Below are positions 44,023 through 53,287 of a stretch of 64,000 nt of DNA, piece by piece. This stretch comes from a candidate division KSB1 bacterium (GTDB lineage: Bacteria > Zhuqueibacterota > Zhuqueibacteria > Zhuqueibacterales > Zhuqueibacteraceae). Location: positions 1 to 64,000 of the forward strand of contig JAPDQB010000006.1 in assembly GCA_034506175.1 (NCBI GenBank), written 5' to 3'. The notes under the pieces were generated by a model that had not been told where the DNA came from, did not search any database, and worked only from the letters and a program-made list of their open reading frames with translations. The translations under genes were made by a program, and so were the position numbers. The first letter of the stretch is position 1; the number at the start of each line of letters is the position of its first letter.

Positions 44023-46725
44023 TTGAAAAAGAACCCTGTGCTAACCAAAATCCCGAAAAAAGCCAACAACGTTTCGCTCCCCTTGCCGATTTTGCGCGCT
44101 CTCGGCAAGCCCTGGCGCGGCATCATTCTGCTTGCCGTGCTTTTCATCCTCAGCCTGGTGGGGGTTGCTTTGGCGAGCATCTATTATGGCATGGAACTGT
44201 ACAAGACGAAAGCGGCGGCTTCGTACAACGATTTTTGGGAAAACACCGTGGAAACGAGATGGCGCATCGTGCCGAATTATGTCAAAGGCAATCTTTTTGC
44301 CAAGCCGGAGCGCATCGCCATTGAAATCGGCAAGGAGAATTTTCAGAAGCTGGCGCACAAGCGCGCGATCGCGCTGGCGACACGGATTTTGACGGCGGGC
44401 GACGACGATTTCGTGCCGGCAAAAATTCACCATCAGGATAAAACCGTCGACGCGAAGATCCGGCTGAAAGGCGATTGGGTCGACCATCTGCTCGGGGAGA
44501 AGTGGTCGTTTCGCATCGTCATCAAGGGTGACGACACGCTGCTCGGCATGAAACAATTTTCCATTCATCATCCCAGGGCGCGCCATTACGTCTACGAGTG
44601 GATTTTTCACCAGGCGCTCCGGCGCGAAAGCATCATGGCGTTGCGTTATGATTTTGTCAATGTGACGCTCAACGGCAAAGACCTCGGTGTGTATGCGCTG
44701 GAGGAGCATTTCGAGAAGCGATTGATTGAGCACAACCACTTTCGCGAAGGGCCGATCATCAAATATAATGAAGAGTTGCTGTGGAATGACCGCGCCATGC
44801 ACTTGCAGCTCGGCGAGTTGGGACCGACCGGCTTGCAATCGGAAAATTCCAGCAACGTCGACGCCTTCAAGATGGGCCGCTTGATGGGCGATGCGGGACA
44901 GTACAGGCAGTTTATCAAAGCCTACGGCTTGCTCGAAGCGTTTCGTTATTCGAAGCTGCCAACGCACAAAGTTTTCGATGTCGAAAAGTTGGCAAAATTT
45001 TTTGCGCTGTCGGATTTGATGGGCGCGGAGCACGCCGTGGTCTGGCATAATCTTCGTTTCTATTACAATCCGATGACGTCGAAGTTGGAACCAATCGGCT
45101 TTGATGGCAACGCCGGTCATCAAATCGCCCACGTCATCGGCTCGAATCGCGCGCTCTATCAGCCGCCGCACAAATTCAAAGACCTGGCGTTCAGCGATCC
45201 GGTCTTTTATGAAGCCTATATCAAAGCCTTGCTGCGCTTGTCGGCGCCGGGCTACCTCGACAGTTTATTCAGCGACCTCCAGGTGGAGCTGGAGAAAAAG
45301 TTGAACATTCTGTACAGCGAGTTTCCGCATTTTTATTTTACCAAAAGCGTTTTTTATAACAACCAACAGGCGATGCGCAACGTGCTGCAGCCGGCGCAGG
45401 GCTTGCACGCTTATTTCAACAAAGCGGCGGCTCAACGCCTGACCATCGATCTCGGCAATATTCAAGCGATGCCGCTCCAGGTCATAGGCGTTTCGTTCAA
45501 AGATGAGGTTCCTTTCTCGCCAACTGAGCGAATCATTCTGCAGCCGATGATTCCCAACACGCCGGTGAACTATCAATCTTTCGATTTTGCGCTGCCCTCG
45601 GCGTTTGTCTGGTCGGATACCATGAAGCCATATTTTGCGCTTCATTACAAGGTATTGGGAACGACTGAAGTGCGGCGCACCGCCGTCAACCCCTGGCCGC
45701 ATGATTTCGGCAATTTTGCCCATGACCTTTTCCGTTTGGAGCCGAATCTCGAACAGTTCGCTTTTCTTCGTGTGGTCGATTCAACCAGAAAAATCATCAT
45801 CCAGCCCGGTGATTGGAAGCTCGATAAAGCACTGATCATCCCTGCCGGGTATCGCGTGATTTGCGGCGAGGGCACGCGACTCGATCTTTCGCAATCGGCA
45901 AACATCATTTCATATTCGCCGCTGGAATGGCGTGGCAGCGAAGCGTCGCCGATCATCATCAGCTCGAAGGATTCCACCGGTGCCGGCCTTTTCGTTTTGC
46001 AAACGACAGCGCCGTCGTTTCTGGAATACGTGACTTTCGCCAATTTGTCCAATCCGGCGCAAGAGGGCTGGGCCTTGACCGGCGCGGTGACTTTTTACGA
46101 GGCCGAGGTTCACATCGCGAATTGCCAATTCATCAATAATCGCTGCGAAGACGCCGTCAATCTTGTTCGCGGCAAGTTTACGATCGACAAATCACTGTTC
46201 AAGAACGCCAAGTCCGACGCGTTTGACGCCGATTTCGGCACGGGCAGGCTCACGCGTTTGACATTTCTCAACTGTGGCAACGACGCCATCGACGTTGCCG
46301 GTAGCGTGGCGGAGATCGATGATATTCTCATTCGTGGCGCCGGCGACAAGGGCATAAGTGGCGGCGAGAACAGCCAGGTGCAGGCGCGCCATATCGACAT
46401 CAAGCACGCCGAAATCTCCATTGCCAGCAAAGACAAGACCGCGTTGCAAATCAGCAACGTCAAGCTGGATAGCTGCGGCGTTGGCTTCATGGCGTACGTG
46501 AAAAAACCGGAATTCGGCGCCGGGGCCATCATCGCCAGGAACGTCAAGATGCGCAATTGCCGGACGCCTTTTTTGATTGAGAATAATTCCTCGATGACGC
46601 TCGACGGCGAGGTTATTCCCCCGAGCCATGATAAAGTCGAGAGTATTCTTTACGGTGCTGAATTTGGCAAAGCAAGCAAACCGGCCAAACTGTCGAAACA
46701 ATCAAGGTGGACTGTTCAACCATGA
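44023..46725 (+). CDS. CotH-type kinase with beta-helix domain, copy 1
   Basis: The 900-residue protein has one N-terminal membrane anchor (about 33-56), then a CotH domain (about 90-460) with IRLKGDWVDH, the LNGKDLGVYALEEHFEKR strand-helix and the acidic LEPIGFDGNAGHQ, and a C-terminal right-handed beta-helix (about 600-860) of short Asn/Asp-rich turns. CotH proteins are atypical kinases that phosphorylate serines of spore-coat proteins. The start is a TTG with no clear ribosome site. Together with the paralogue at 49390 it frames the phosphatase, DUF4956 and VTC genes. Confidence 0.85.
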   Translation: MKKNPVLTKIPKKANNVSLPLPILRALGKPWRGIILLAVLFILSLVGVALASIYYGMELYKTKAAASYNDFWENTVETRWRIVPNYVKGNLFAKPERIAIEIGKENFQKLAHKRAIALATRILTAGDDDFVPAKIHHQDKTVDAKIRLKGDWVDHLLGEKWSFRIVIKGDDTLLGMKQFSIHHPRARHYVYEWIFHQALRRESIMALRYDFVNVTLNGKDLGVYALEEHFEKRLIEHNHFREGPIIKYNEELLWNDRAMHLQLGELGPTGLQSENSSNVDAFKMGRLMGDAGQYRQFIKAYGLLEAFRYSKLPTHKVFDVEKLAKFFALSDLMGAEHAVVWHNLRFYYNPMTSKLEPIGFDGNAGHQIAHVIGSNRALYQPPHKFKDLAFSDPVFYEAYIKALLRLSAPGYLDSLFSDLQVELEKKLNILYSEFPHFYFTKSVFYNNQQAMRNVLQPAQGLHAYFNKAAAQRLTIDLGNIQAMPLQVIGVSFKDEVPFSPTERIILQPMIPNTPVNYQSFDFALPSAFVWSDTMKPYFALHYKVLGTTEVRRTAVNPWPHDFGNFAHDLFRLEPNLEQFAFLRVVDSTRKIIIQPGDWKLDKALIIPAGYRVICGEGTRLDLSQSANIISYSPLEWRGSEASPIIISSKDSTGAGLFVLQTTAPSFLEYVTFANLSNPAQEGWALTGAVTFYEAEVHIANCQFINNRCEDAVNLVRGKFTIDKSLFKNAKSDAFDADFGTGRLTRLTFLNCGNDAIDVAGSVAEIDDILIRGAGDKGISGGENSQVQARHIDIKHAEISIASKDKTALQISNVKLDSCGVGFMAYVKKPEFGAGAIIARNVKMRNCRTPFLIENNSSMTLDGEVIPPSHDKVESILYGAEFGKASKPAKLSKQSRWTVQP

Positions 46726-46788
46726 CGCTCAGAAGAGCTCGTGTGGTGTCACATGCGTTCATTAGAGGAGAAGCTGGCGAATCACCTG

Positions 46789-47655
46789 ATGATGTCGCGG
46801 CGGGAATTTTTAAAACTTGGCGTGGCCGGTGGGCTTGGCCTGGCCGGTCTTGCCAGCGCCAACTTTTCTGGTGAAATTTCTTTTGGCATTGTGGCGGATG
46901 TGCATTATGCCGATAAAGACATGCGCATCAACCGCTACTATCGCGAAGCGTTGACCAAGCTGCACGAATGCGTGACAACATTCAACCATACGCGGCCGGC
47001 ATTTGCGGTGATGCTGGGTGATTTCATTGACAAGGCGCCCGACCGCGCCACCGAACTGCAATATTTGCAAACTATCCGGCAGGTCTTTTCGCAGTACGCC
47101 GGCGACAAACATTTCGTGCTGGGGAATCACGATTTGGCGCGATTGTCTAAAACGGAGTATCTCGAAAATTGCGGCGCGCGTTCGCCGCATAGCTATTATT
47201 CATTCAATGCCGCCGGCCATCATTTTGTCATTTTGGATGCCAATTACAGACAGGATGGAACACCGTATGAAGCCGGAAACTTCAAGTGGGTCGACTCCTG
47301 CCTCGATACAGCGCAGCAAGAATGGTTGGCGCAGGATTTAGAGAACGCAAAGGGAATGAAAACCGTCGTGTTCGTGCATCAGAATCTTCACGATGAAACG
47401 AGCCCGTATGGCGTGAAGAATGCCAGAGCGGTACGGCGCATTTTGGAAAAATCCGGAAAGGTTTTGGCTGTGATCCAGGGGCATGATCATCAAGGTGGCT
47501 ACGAGAAAATCAACGGTATCCACTATGTTAACCTGAAAGCGCTGGTGGAGGGCCCAACGTTGAAAAACAATTCCTACGCCATCGTGACGATTGCAAAGAA
47601 TGGCCGACTCAGTTGGCGCGGCTTCGGACGCGAGAGCGACAGGATTTTTGCCTGA
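46789..47655 (+). CDS. Calcineurin-like phosphoesterase with Tat-type signal
   Basis: The protein is 288 residues from the ATG chosen, which precedes the twin-arginine segment SRREFLKLG and a hydrophobic stretch; earlier GTG or ATG starts would add 16 residues or fewer. The metallophosphoesterase motifs are DVHYADKD, GDFIDKAPDR, GNHDLARL, VHQNLH and GHDHQGG. It would work folded in the periplasm with two metal ions, on a phosphomono- or diester. Its neighbours suggest phosphorylated surface material. Confidence 0.88.
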   Translation: MMSRREFLKLGVAGGLGLAGLASANFSGEISFGIVADVHYADKDMRINRYYREALTKLHECVTTFNHTRPAFAVMLGDFIDKAPDRATELQYLQTIRQVFSQYAGDKHFVLGNHDLARLSKTEYLENCGARSPHSYYSFNAAGHHFVILDANYRQDGTPYEAGNFKWVDSCLDTAQQEWLAQDLENAKGMKTVVFVHQNLHDETSPYGVKNARAVRRILEKSGKVLAVIQGHDHQGGYEKINGIHYVNLKALVEGPTLKNNSYAIVTIAKNGRLSWRGFGRESDRIFA

Positions 47656-47808
47656 GAATGTGTTCAAAAAATTGGAAGAAATAAGATTGCTGGTCACTTG
47701 AAGCGCAAAACAGTTTTTTCGTAAAAGCGATCGGTCAATGGTTTTGCAAACATGCTCTGGCTCTGAGCATGGGATATAAACTTTATTCAATCGCAGGAGC
47801 GCCTTTTT

Positions 47809-48480
47809 ATGAATCCTTCAAATGTTCTTAAGGTAGACTTGACGCCCGGTCAGGTGACGTTGAGCTTTTTGCTGGCCTTTTCACTGGCTTTCATCTGGGC
47901 GACGGTCTATCGTAAAACTCACAGCGGCGTGGCGTACACGCGCTCGTTTTTCCTGACGCTGATGATGATCTCACCGATCGTCGCGATGGTGATGATGGCC
48001 ATCGGCAGCAACGTGGCTTTGTCGCTCGGCCTCGTCGGCGCCTTGTCGATCATTCGTTTCCGCACCGTCATCAAAGACGCGAAGGACATGACTTTTCTGT
48101 TCCTCGCTATTGGCATCGGCCTGTGCTGCGGGGCCAATGCCTGGATGGTGGCGGTGATCGGCACGGTGATGGTGTCGTTGATCACCATCGTCATGTCGAA
48201 GATCGGCCACGGCAACGTCGGTTCCGCCGATTACATTCTCATTTTCCGTTCGAATCAAAAAGACCCCTGGAACGCTGTGTCGCCGACAGCGCAGGACATG
48301 ATTTCCTGGAAACAGTTGCGCGGCGCCACCGATGTCGATTCCGGCACCGAATTCGAGTATACCTATAACGTTCGCCTGGCTTCCAAAATTTCACCGGAGC
48401 GCGTCGTCGGCGAGCTTGGCAAAAACGGCGCAATTCGCCAGGTGACGATGATCACGCCGGAGAATCATTTGGATTTGTAA
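47809..48480 (+). CDS. DUF4956 membrane protein
   Basis: This 223-residue protein has four hydrophobic spans in residues 15-155 with the DUF4956 signature region SLGLVGALSIIRFRTVIKD, then a soluble alpha/beta tail. Genes for DUF4956, VTC-domain and CotH proteins are often found side by side; that holds here, with the VTC gene 98 bp downstream and a CotH gene after it. The biochemical role of DUF4956 is not known to me. Confidence 0.88.
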   Translation: MNPSNVLKVDLTPGQVTLSFLLAFSLAFIWATVYRKTHSGVAYTRSFFLTLMMISPIVAMVMMAIGSNVALSLGLVGALSIIRFRTVIKDAKDMTFLFLAIGIGLCCGANAWMVAVIGTVMVSLITIVMSKIGHGNVGSADYILIFRSNQKDPWNAVSPTAQDMISWKQLRGATDVDSGTEFEYTYNVRLASKISPERVVGELGKNGAIRQVTMITPENHLDL

Positions 48481-48577
48481 AAGCTAATTCGTCAAAGGTA
48501 ATGCTGTCGTCCGTGACAAATCCCTGGCGTTCTGCGAATTAATTTTTATAGCGACAGGCAATGAATCGAGGCCCATC

Positions 48578-49342
48578 ATGACCTCCAATCGCACGTTGTT
48601 GTTCAACCGGCTCGAAGTGAAATACTGGGTCGACCGCACGACGCGCACGGCGCTGACGCGCGATCTGCTCGCGTTCATGCGCCCCGATGCGCACGCCGGC
48701 GAGGAAGGCGGCTATCTCGTTCGCAGTCTTTACTATGATACAGCGGATTACATGGCTTATCATGAAAAACTTTCTGGCGTAGCGGTGCGGCATAAGCTGC
48801 GGGCGCGCGCCTATGGCGAAGATCCCAGCCAATCAGCCATGGTGCGTTTGGAAGTGAAATCGCGTTATTTGAGCTATATTTACAAAACCACAATCGACAT
48901 TCCGCGCGCCGATTACGACGAAGTGGGGTTCGCACTCAAGCGCGGCATCTTGCCGCCGGCGCGTTTGATGAACGACGCCAAGATTTCCAAAGAGTTTTTT
49001 CGTCTGCAGCGGCAATATAATATGATGCCGAAAGTGATCGTTCAATATCGCCGCCAGGCATTCGAGCGACGGGAAACCAGCCGCGTGCGCGCTAATTTTG
49101 ATGACGAATTGCTGGCCAGCAGTCATCTCGATTTGCTCGGGCCGCTGAAAGGCGCGCGCCGTTTGCAGAAATATAATCGCGCCATCTTTGAGATCAAAGT
49201 CGATGACAATTTGCCGTTTTGGCTGCACCAGCTCATCGTCAAATATAATTTGCAGAGCCAGGCGATCAGCAAGTATTGTTACGCGGTGCGCAGTGAAGCA
49301 AAGATGTCGGCCATGGGACGGCCGGAAGAATACGTGAATTGA
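48578..49342 (+). CDS. VTC-domain polyphosphate polymerase-type protein
   Basis: The 254-residue protein has the tunnel-fold pattern of VTC domains: FNRLEVKYWVD at the start, RLEVKSRYLSYIYKT at about 89, QYRRQAFE at about 158 and FEIKVDDNLPFWL at about 205, with Lys/Arg/Glu alternation on the tunnel strands. Family members make inorganic polyphosphate from NTPs. There is no membrane span. Together with DUF4956 it may supply phosphate polymer or activated phosphate to the CotH proteins; that is inference. Confidence 0.88.
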   Translation: MTSNRTLLFNRLEVKYWVDRTTRTALTRDLLAFMRPDAHAGEEGGYLVRSLYYDTADYMAYHEKLSGVAVRHKLRARAYGEDPSQSAMVRLEVKSRYLSYIYKTTIDIPRADYDEVGFALKRGILPPARLMNDAKISKEFFRLQRQYNMMPKVIVQYRRQAFERRETSRVRANFDDELLASSHLDLLGPLKGARRLQKYNRAIFEIKVDDNLPFWLHQLIVKYNLQSQAISKYCYAVRSEAKMSAMGRPEEYVN

Positions 49343-49389
49343 AGATAAAACGCCATGCGTAAAAACGTCATGCGTAAACGGTAATTCCC

Positions 49390-52300
49390 ATGTCACCATC
49401 AAAACAAAAAATCACTGCCGCTTTGGACCGCTTCAGCAGCCCGGTACGCTGGATCTGGCCGCGCTTGCCGGAGGCGCTGATCGGCATTTGTGCGCTCGCT
49501 GTCATCGTGTTTTCCTGCTTGACGTATTCCACCACTTTGGCGCGGCGCGCCAGCGAGCTTTTCAGCAGCAACAAATATCTCGCACTGATCGACGGCTTTT
49601 TCAACCCGTTTCGCAGCCGGCATCTCTTGCTGAAATCCGGGCTGCCGATCTATGATTTGAAAATCTCCCGGCAGGAATATGCGAAAGTGGAACAGGTCGT
49701 CGAGCAAAATCTCAAACGCGGCTGGATGGATGACGACGCCAAAATCTGGTCGAACGCTCAATTCATCTATGATGGCCAGACGTACAACGTGCAGGTGCGC
49801 GTGCGCGGCGCCCTGCGGCCGCATTGGGCCGGGCCGAAAAAATCCTGGCGCATCAAATTCGGCAAGGCTAAAATCGAGCAAGATGGGAAAGTTGTTGAAG
49901 AGCCGATTTATTTTAAAGGCAAGCGCCAGATCAATCTCGTCATTCCCAGCGACAAACGTTATGCCCTGGCCTCGTTTCTCAATTCCCTGTTGAACAACTA
50001 CGGTTTGGTGACGCTGCAAGACGGTTTTGTCATTCTGCGAATCAACGGCATTGTCCAGGGCGTTTTTTATGAAGTCGAGCATTTCGACAAGCCGCTGCTG
50101 GCGGCGCAAAACCGGCCGGAGACCACCATCTTCGGGCAAAATGGCCGGGCCATGCACTTTGAGCAATACACCAAGTACGGCACGCCGGCGGCTTCAGACG
50201 CGAAATACGATCTCGGCTCGCTGCAGCGCCAGGTCGATCCGGAAAATGATTTGGGTTTGCGCGCCATGGAAGTGCTGAATCAGCACGCGCTGAATCCGAC
50301 GCCGGAAAATTTTCGCCGCGCCCGCGCCGTGTTGGATTGGGAGAAGTATCTACGCTTTCGCTGTATTACCACGCTGTGCAACACCAATCACGTGCGCTTC
50401 GGCTCGGACAATCTCAAGCTTTATTTCGACCCCAGCCGCGGCCTTCTCGAGCCGATTCCGTGGGATATTCTTTTGGTGAAACTTCCGAAAGAACCGGGCA
50501 CCATCGACTTTTGGAACAATCACGGCCCGGACGAATTGCAGAAGGCCACGTTGCTCGATCCGATGCTGCGCTTGCAGCGCAACAAGATGCTGTGGGAATG
50601 GGTCGGCGACGGCGGCGACAGTTTGATGGCAAAGTTCAACGCGATTCATCGACGCATCCGGCCGTATGTTTGGGCAGATGTGTTGAACACGCCGATTCAA
50701 GGCTACAAGATGGACCTCATCAAAAAAGAGCTTGACTACAATATTCGGCGCGTCCACACGGTGTTGAAGATGTCTTCCGCCAATTTTGTTTACAAGCTCG
50801 AAGCCGACGATCGCGCTGCCTTGGAGCTGACCACACTCAATTTCAGCGGCATCAAGCTGCGCACCATTCAGCTCACCGATTCTTCGCTCTTCGAGGGAAA
50901 TTATCGTCTTTATGCCGACGCCAATTATGACGGCAAGCTCGACAGCCACGACGCGCTGCTTGCCGAGACCAGGGCGGAGAATTGGCAAATCAACTTCGGT
51001 TTTGACGAGTATGTTTTCCCCGAGCTGAAATATCGCGGGGATTTTATTGCCGGCAGATATTGGGAGTTTTTTGATACGTTGTCCGGGCGACGGCGTTATT
51101 TTTTAACCGGCAAGCTCGCGCCGGAAAAACGCCATCCGCTCGAGTGGAAAGCGCCGAAAATCGAAATTGATGCGATCAACGCCGTCACCGGTTCGAGAAT
51201 TCCCTCGGCGCTCGTCAACACCGAAGGCGCTGTCGCGGATAACTCGATCAGCATTACCGTCATCGATGCTTCCGATCCCTGGGATTTGGAAGCGCCGGAA
51301 TTGACGCTGGAAGAATTTTTGCGCCGGAACCCGCAGTTTGCGGCGAGCCGGGAATATTCCGGCGCCGCCGAGATTAGCGGCAAGGTCACGATTTCCGGCA
51401 CCGTGATCATTCCCAAGTCCGTCCAACTTGTCTTGCGGCCCGGCGCCGACATCACGATGAAGCCACGCGCCAACGTGTTGAGTTACGGCGGCTTGCTCTC
51501 CATCGGCACGCCGGATCAGCGCATCAGCATTCATGGCGATGATAGCGGTGAGGCGTGGGGCACCTTTGCAGTGGTGCGGTCGCCGCAACGCGTGGTGATG
51601 GAATACACCGATATCCAACACGGCGGCCAGGCGCAGATCAACGGCATGCTCTTTACCGGCGGCTTTGCTGTGTACGACGCCGATCTCGATATGGAACATT
51701 GCCGAATTATGAATATGATGAGCGAAGACGGCGTCAATTTGAAAAACGGCCGCCTCTTCATGAAGAATTGCCTCATCGCCGGCATGGACAGCGACGCCAT
51801 CGATCTTGATTTTTGCCGCGGTGAAGTTTTGGACAGTCACTTCAGCAACACCGGCGGCGACGGCGTCGATCTTTCCGGCAGCTACGTGACGATCAGCGGC
51901 TGCCGCTTTGAGAACATCGGCGACAAAGGCACCAGTGTCGGCGAAAATTCGCATCCGACTCTCGTCAACAATCTTTATATCGGCTGCAACATCGGCGTGT
52001 CGTGCAAAGATCTTTCGAGTCCCAAAATCGCCTTCTGCACGTTTGTTGGAAATAAGCTGGCGATCGAAGCGAAACGTAAAAAACCGTTTTTTGGCGGCGG
52101 CGCCGGGCAATTCATCAGTTGTGTTTTTGCCGATAATGGCGCGTTGCTGCAGGAAGATTATTTCTCCCAAAATCAGGTGACCGTGCGCCATTCGCTTGTC
52201 GATGCGGCGACAACCTGGCCAACATGCTTGACTGCCGAAATGCGCTTCCTCGCCCCGGGGCAAAATAACTATTTGTTGGAACCGACGACTCTGGCGAGCA

Positions 52301-52419
52301 ACGGTTTCGAAGTCGTGGTGCCGGAATGGGTGAACTTGAATCACAACGGACATGCGCCATCCCGCCCTGCGGGACCGGGCATTTTCACCAATCCCGTTAG
52401 CCTGCTGAATGGTCATTAG
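49390..52419 (+). CDS. CotH-type kinase with beta-helix domain, copy 2
   Basis: This 1009-residue protein has an N-terminal membrane helix (about 25-45), a CotH domain (about 75-440; VRVRGALRPHWAGPKKSWRI, EVEHFDKPLL, EPIPWDILL) and a right-handed beta-helix (about 660-900) with repeats such as SDAIDLDFCRGEV and GDGVDLSG. It is a diverged paralogue of 44023-46725 and completes a DUF4956-VTC-CotH triad. The beta-helix could bind a surface glycan while the kinase domain modifies a partner. Confidence 0.88.
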   Translation: MSPSKQKITAALDRFSSPVRWIWPRLPEALIGICALAVIVFSCLTYSTTLARRASELFSSNKYLALIDGFFNPFRSRHLLLKSGLPIYDLKISRQEYAKVEQVVEQNLKRGWMDDDAKIWSNAQFIYDGQTYNVQVRVRGALRPHWAGPKKSWRIKFGKAKIEQDGKVVEEPIYFKGKRQINLVIPSDKRYALASFLNSLLNNYGLVTLQDGFVILRINGIVQGVFYEVEHFDKPLLAAQNRPETTIFGQNGRAMHFEQYTKYGTPAASDAKYDLGSLQRQVDPENDLGLRAMEVLNQHALNPTPENFRRARAVLDWEKYLRFRCITTLCNTNHVRFGSDNLKLYFDPSRGLLEPIPWDILLVKLPKEPGTIDFWNNHGPDELQKATLLDPMLRLQRNKMLWEWVGDGGDSLMAKFNAIHRRIRPYVWADVLNTPIQGYKMDLIKKELDYNIRRVHTVLKMSSANFVYKLEADDRAALELTTLNFSGIKLRTIQLTDSSLFEGNYRLYADANYDGKLDSHDALLAETRAENWQINFGFDEYVFPELKYRGDFIAGRYWEFFDTLSGRRRYFLTGKLAPEKRHPLEWKAPKIEIDAINAVTGSRIPSALVNTEGAVADNSISITVIDASDPWDLEAPELTLEEFLRRNPQFAASREYSGAAEISGKVTISGTVIIPKSVQLVLRPGADITMKPRANVLSYGGLLSIGTPDQRISIHGDDSGEAWGTFAVVRSPQRVVMEYTDIQHGGQAQINGMLFTGGFAVYDADLDMEHCRIMNMMSEDGVNLKNGRLFMKNCLIAGMDSDAIDLDFCRGEVLDSHFSNTGGDGVDLSGSYVTISGCRFENIGDKGTSVGENSHPTLVNNLYIGCNIGVSCKDLSSPKIAFCTFVGNKLAIEAKRKKPFFGGGAGQFISCVFADNGALLQEDYFSQNQVTVRHSLVDAATTWPTCLTAEMRFLAPGQNNYLLEPTTLASNGFEVVVPEWVNLNHNGHAPSRPAGPGIFTNPVSLLNGH

Positions 52420-52536
52420 ACTGATCATGAAACATGAAAGAGGATTGCCGAGGGATGGACAAGTCATAAAAAATTCTTAATAAGAAAACGCGGTGAAGTT
52501 CGATTTGACCTGCGGCATGGCAGGCTTTGCAAATTT

Positions 52537-53262
52537 TTGAACACAAGCTTGCCACAGTCGAACTTCGCTTGCGTCATCACCTATCCGTCGGGCTATACGG
52601 CGCGATCCCCGAATCGAAAAGATTATCATGACGCGCTGCTCAAAAAATTCAGGGAAAGAAAAAATGCAACGAACGAATTATGCATTATCAGAGGGGGATA
52701 TTTTTATGAACCGGCGTCGCGCTCCGATTTTACCTGGGGCGTTTTAGACGGCTATCCGATTATCGCTCCGAAGATGGATTTGCCGGAGTTGAAGCCATGG
52801 CCGTTTCGCCTGGTGACTGATGATAGAGAATACACGTTGAAACAGTTGGTGGCGTCTTTTGGTGCTTCCGGTTACGCCATTTTATTGTCGATTGCGGGTG
52901 AGGCCGCCTGCAAAATCCCGCAAGACTTTGTGAAGGCGATGAAAGAGAAGGGAAGCGACCTCGAGAAATTACAACGGCATGGCTTTTACGCCGCCATTAT
53001 TTTCAACAGCCAACTTGTTGCCGAAAAGATTGATAACCGCGAAAGAGTGGAATTGGATTATATGCTGCCGAATTACAAAATCAAAATCGCCAGCGCGGCA
53101 AAATATCCCGGCAACCCGCCGTTCATGGAAATAAACGATATTTATTTCTCATTAAATCGGCAAGGATTCAATGCGGTTGTCTTAAATTTTGGGGACAAGG
53201 AAATCAGACGATATAGTTTTGTTTCAGATACACATGAAAACCCGGCTTCAACAAGCCAATAG
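52537..53262 (+). CDS. Hypothetical protein with possible ILEI-like fold
   Basis: The 241-residue frame starts at a TTG; no ATG or good ribosome site is found, so the N-terminus may be wrong or lost. Two stretches recall the interleukin-like EMT-inducer (ILEI) fold: FGASGYAILLSIAGEAACKI with DLEKLQRHGFYAAII in the middle and FSLNRQGFNAVVLNFGDKEI at the end, but in the reverse of the normal order. It lies just after the second CotH gene. Function unknown. Confidence 0.6.
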   Translation: MNTSLPQSNFACVITYPSGYTARSPNRKDYHDALLKKFRERKNATNELCIIRGGYFYEPASRSDFTWGVLDGYPIIAPKMDLPELKPWPFRLVTDDREYTLKQLVASFGASGYAILLSIAGEAACKIPQDFVKAMKEKGSDLEKLQRHGFYAAIIFNSQLVAEKIDNRERVELDYMLPNYKIKIASAAKYPGNPPFMEINDIYFSLNRQGFNAVVLNFGDKEIRRYSFVSDTHENPASTSQ

Positions 53263-53287
53263 CCCGAGGCAGAAAGCTCGTCCGACC

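Noticed and set aside
51103..52467. 454-codon open frame opposite the second CotH gene
   Set aside because: It is an antisense shadow with low-complexity composition and no motif.
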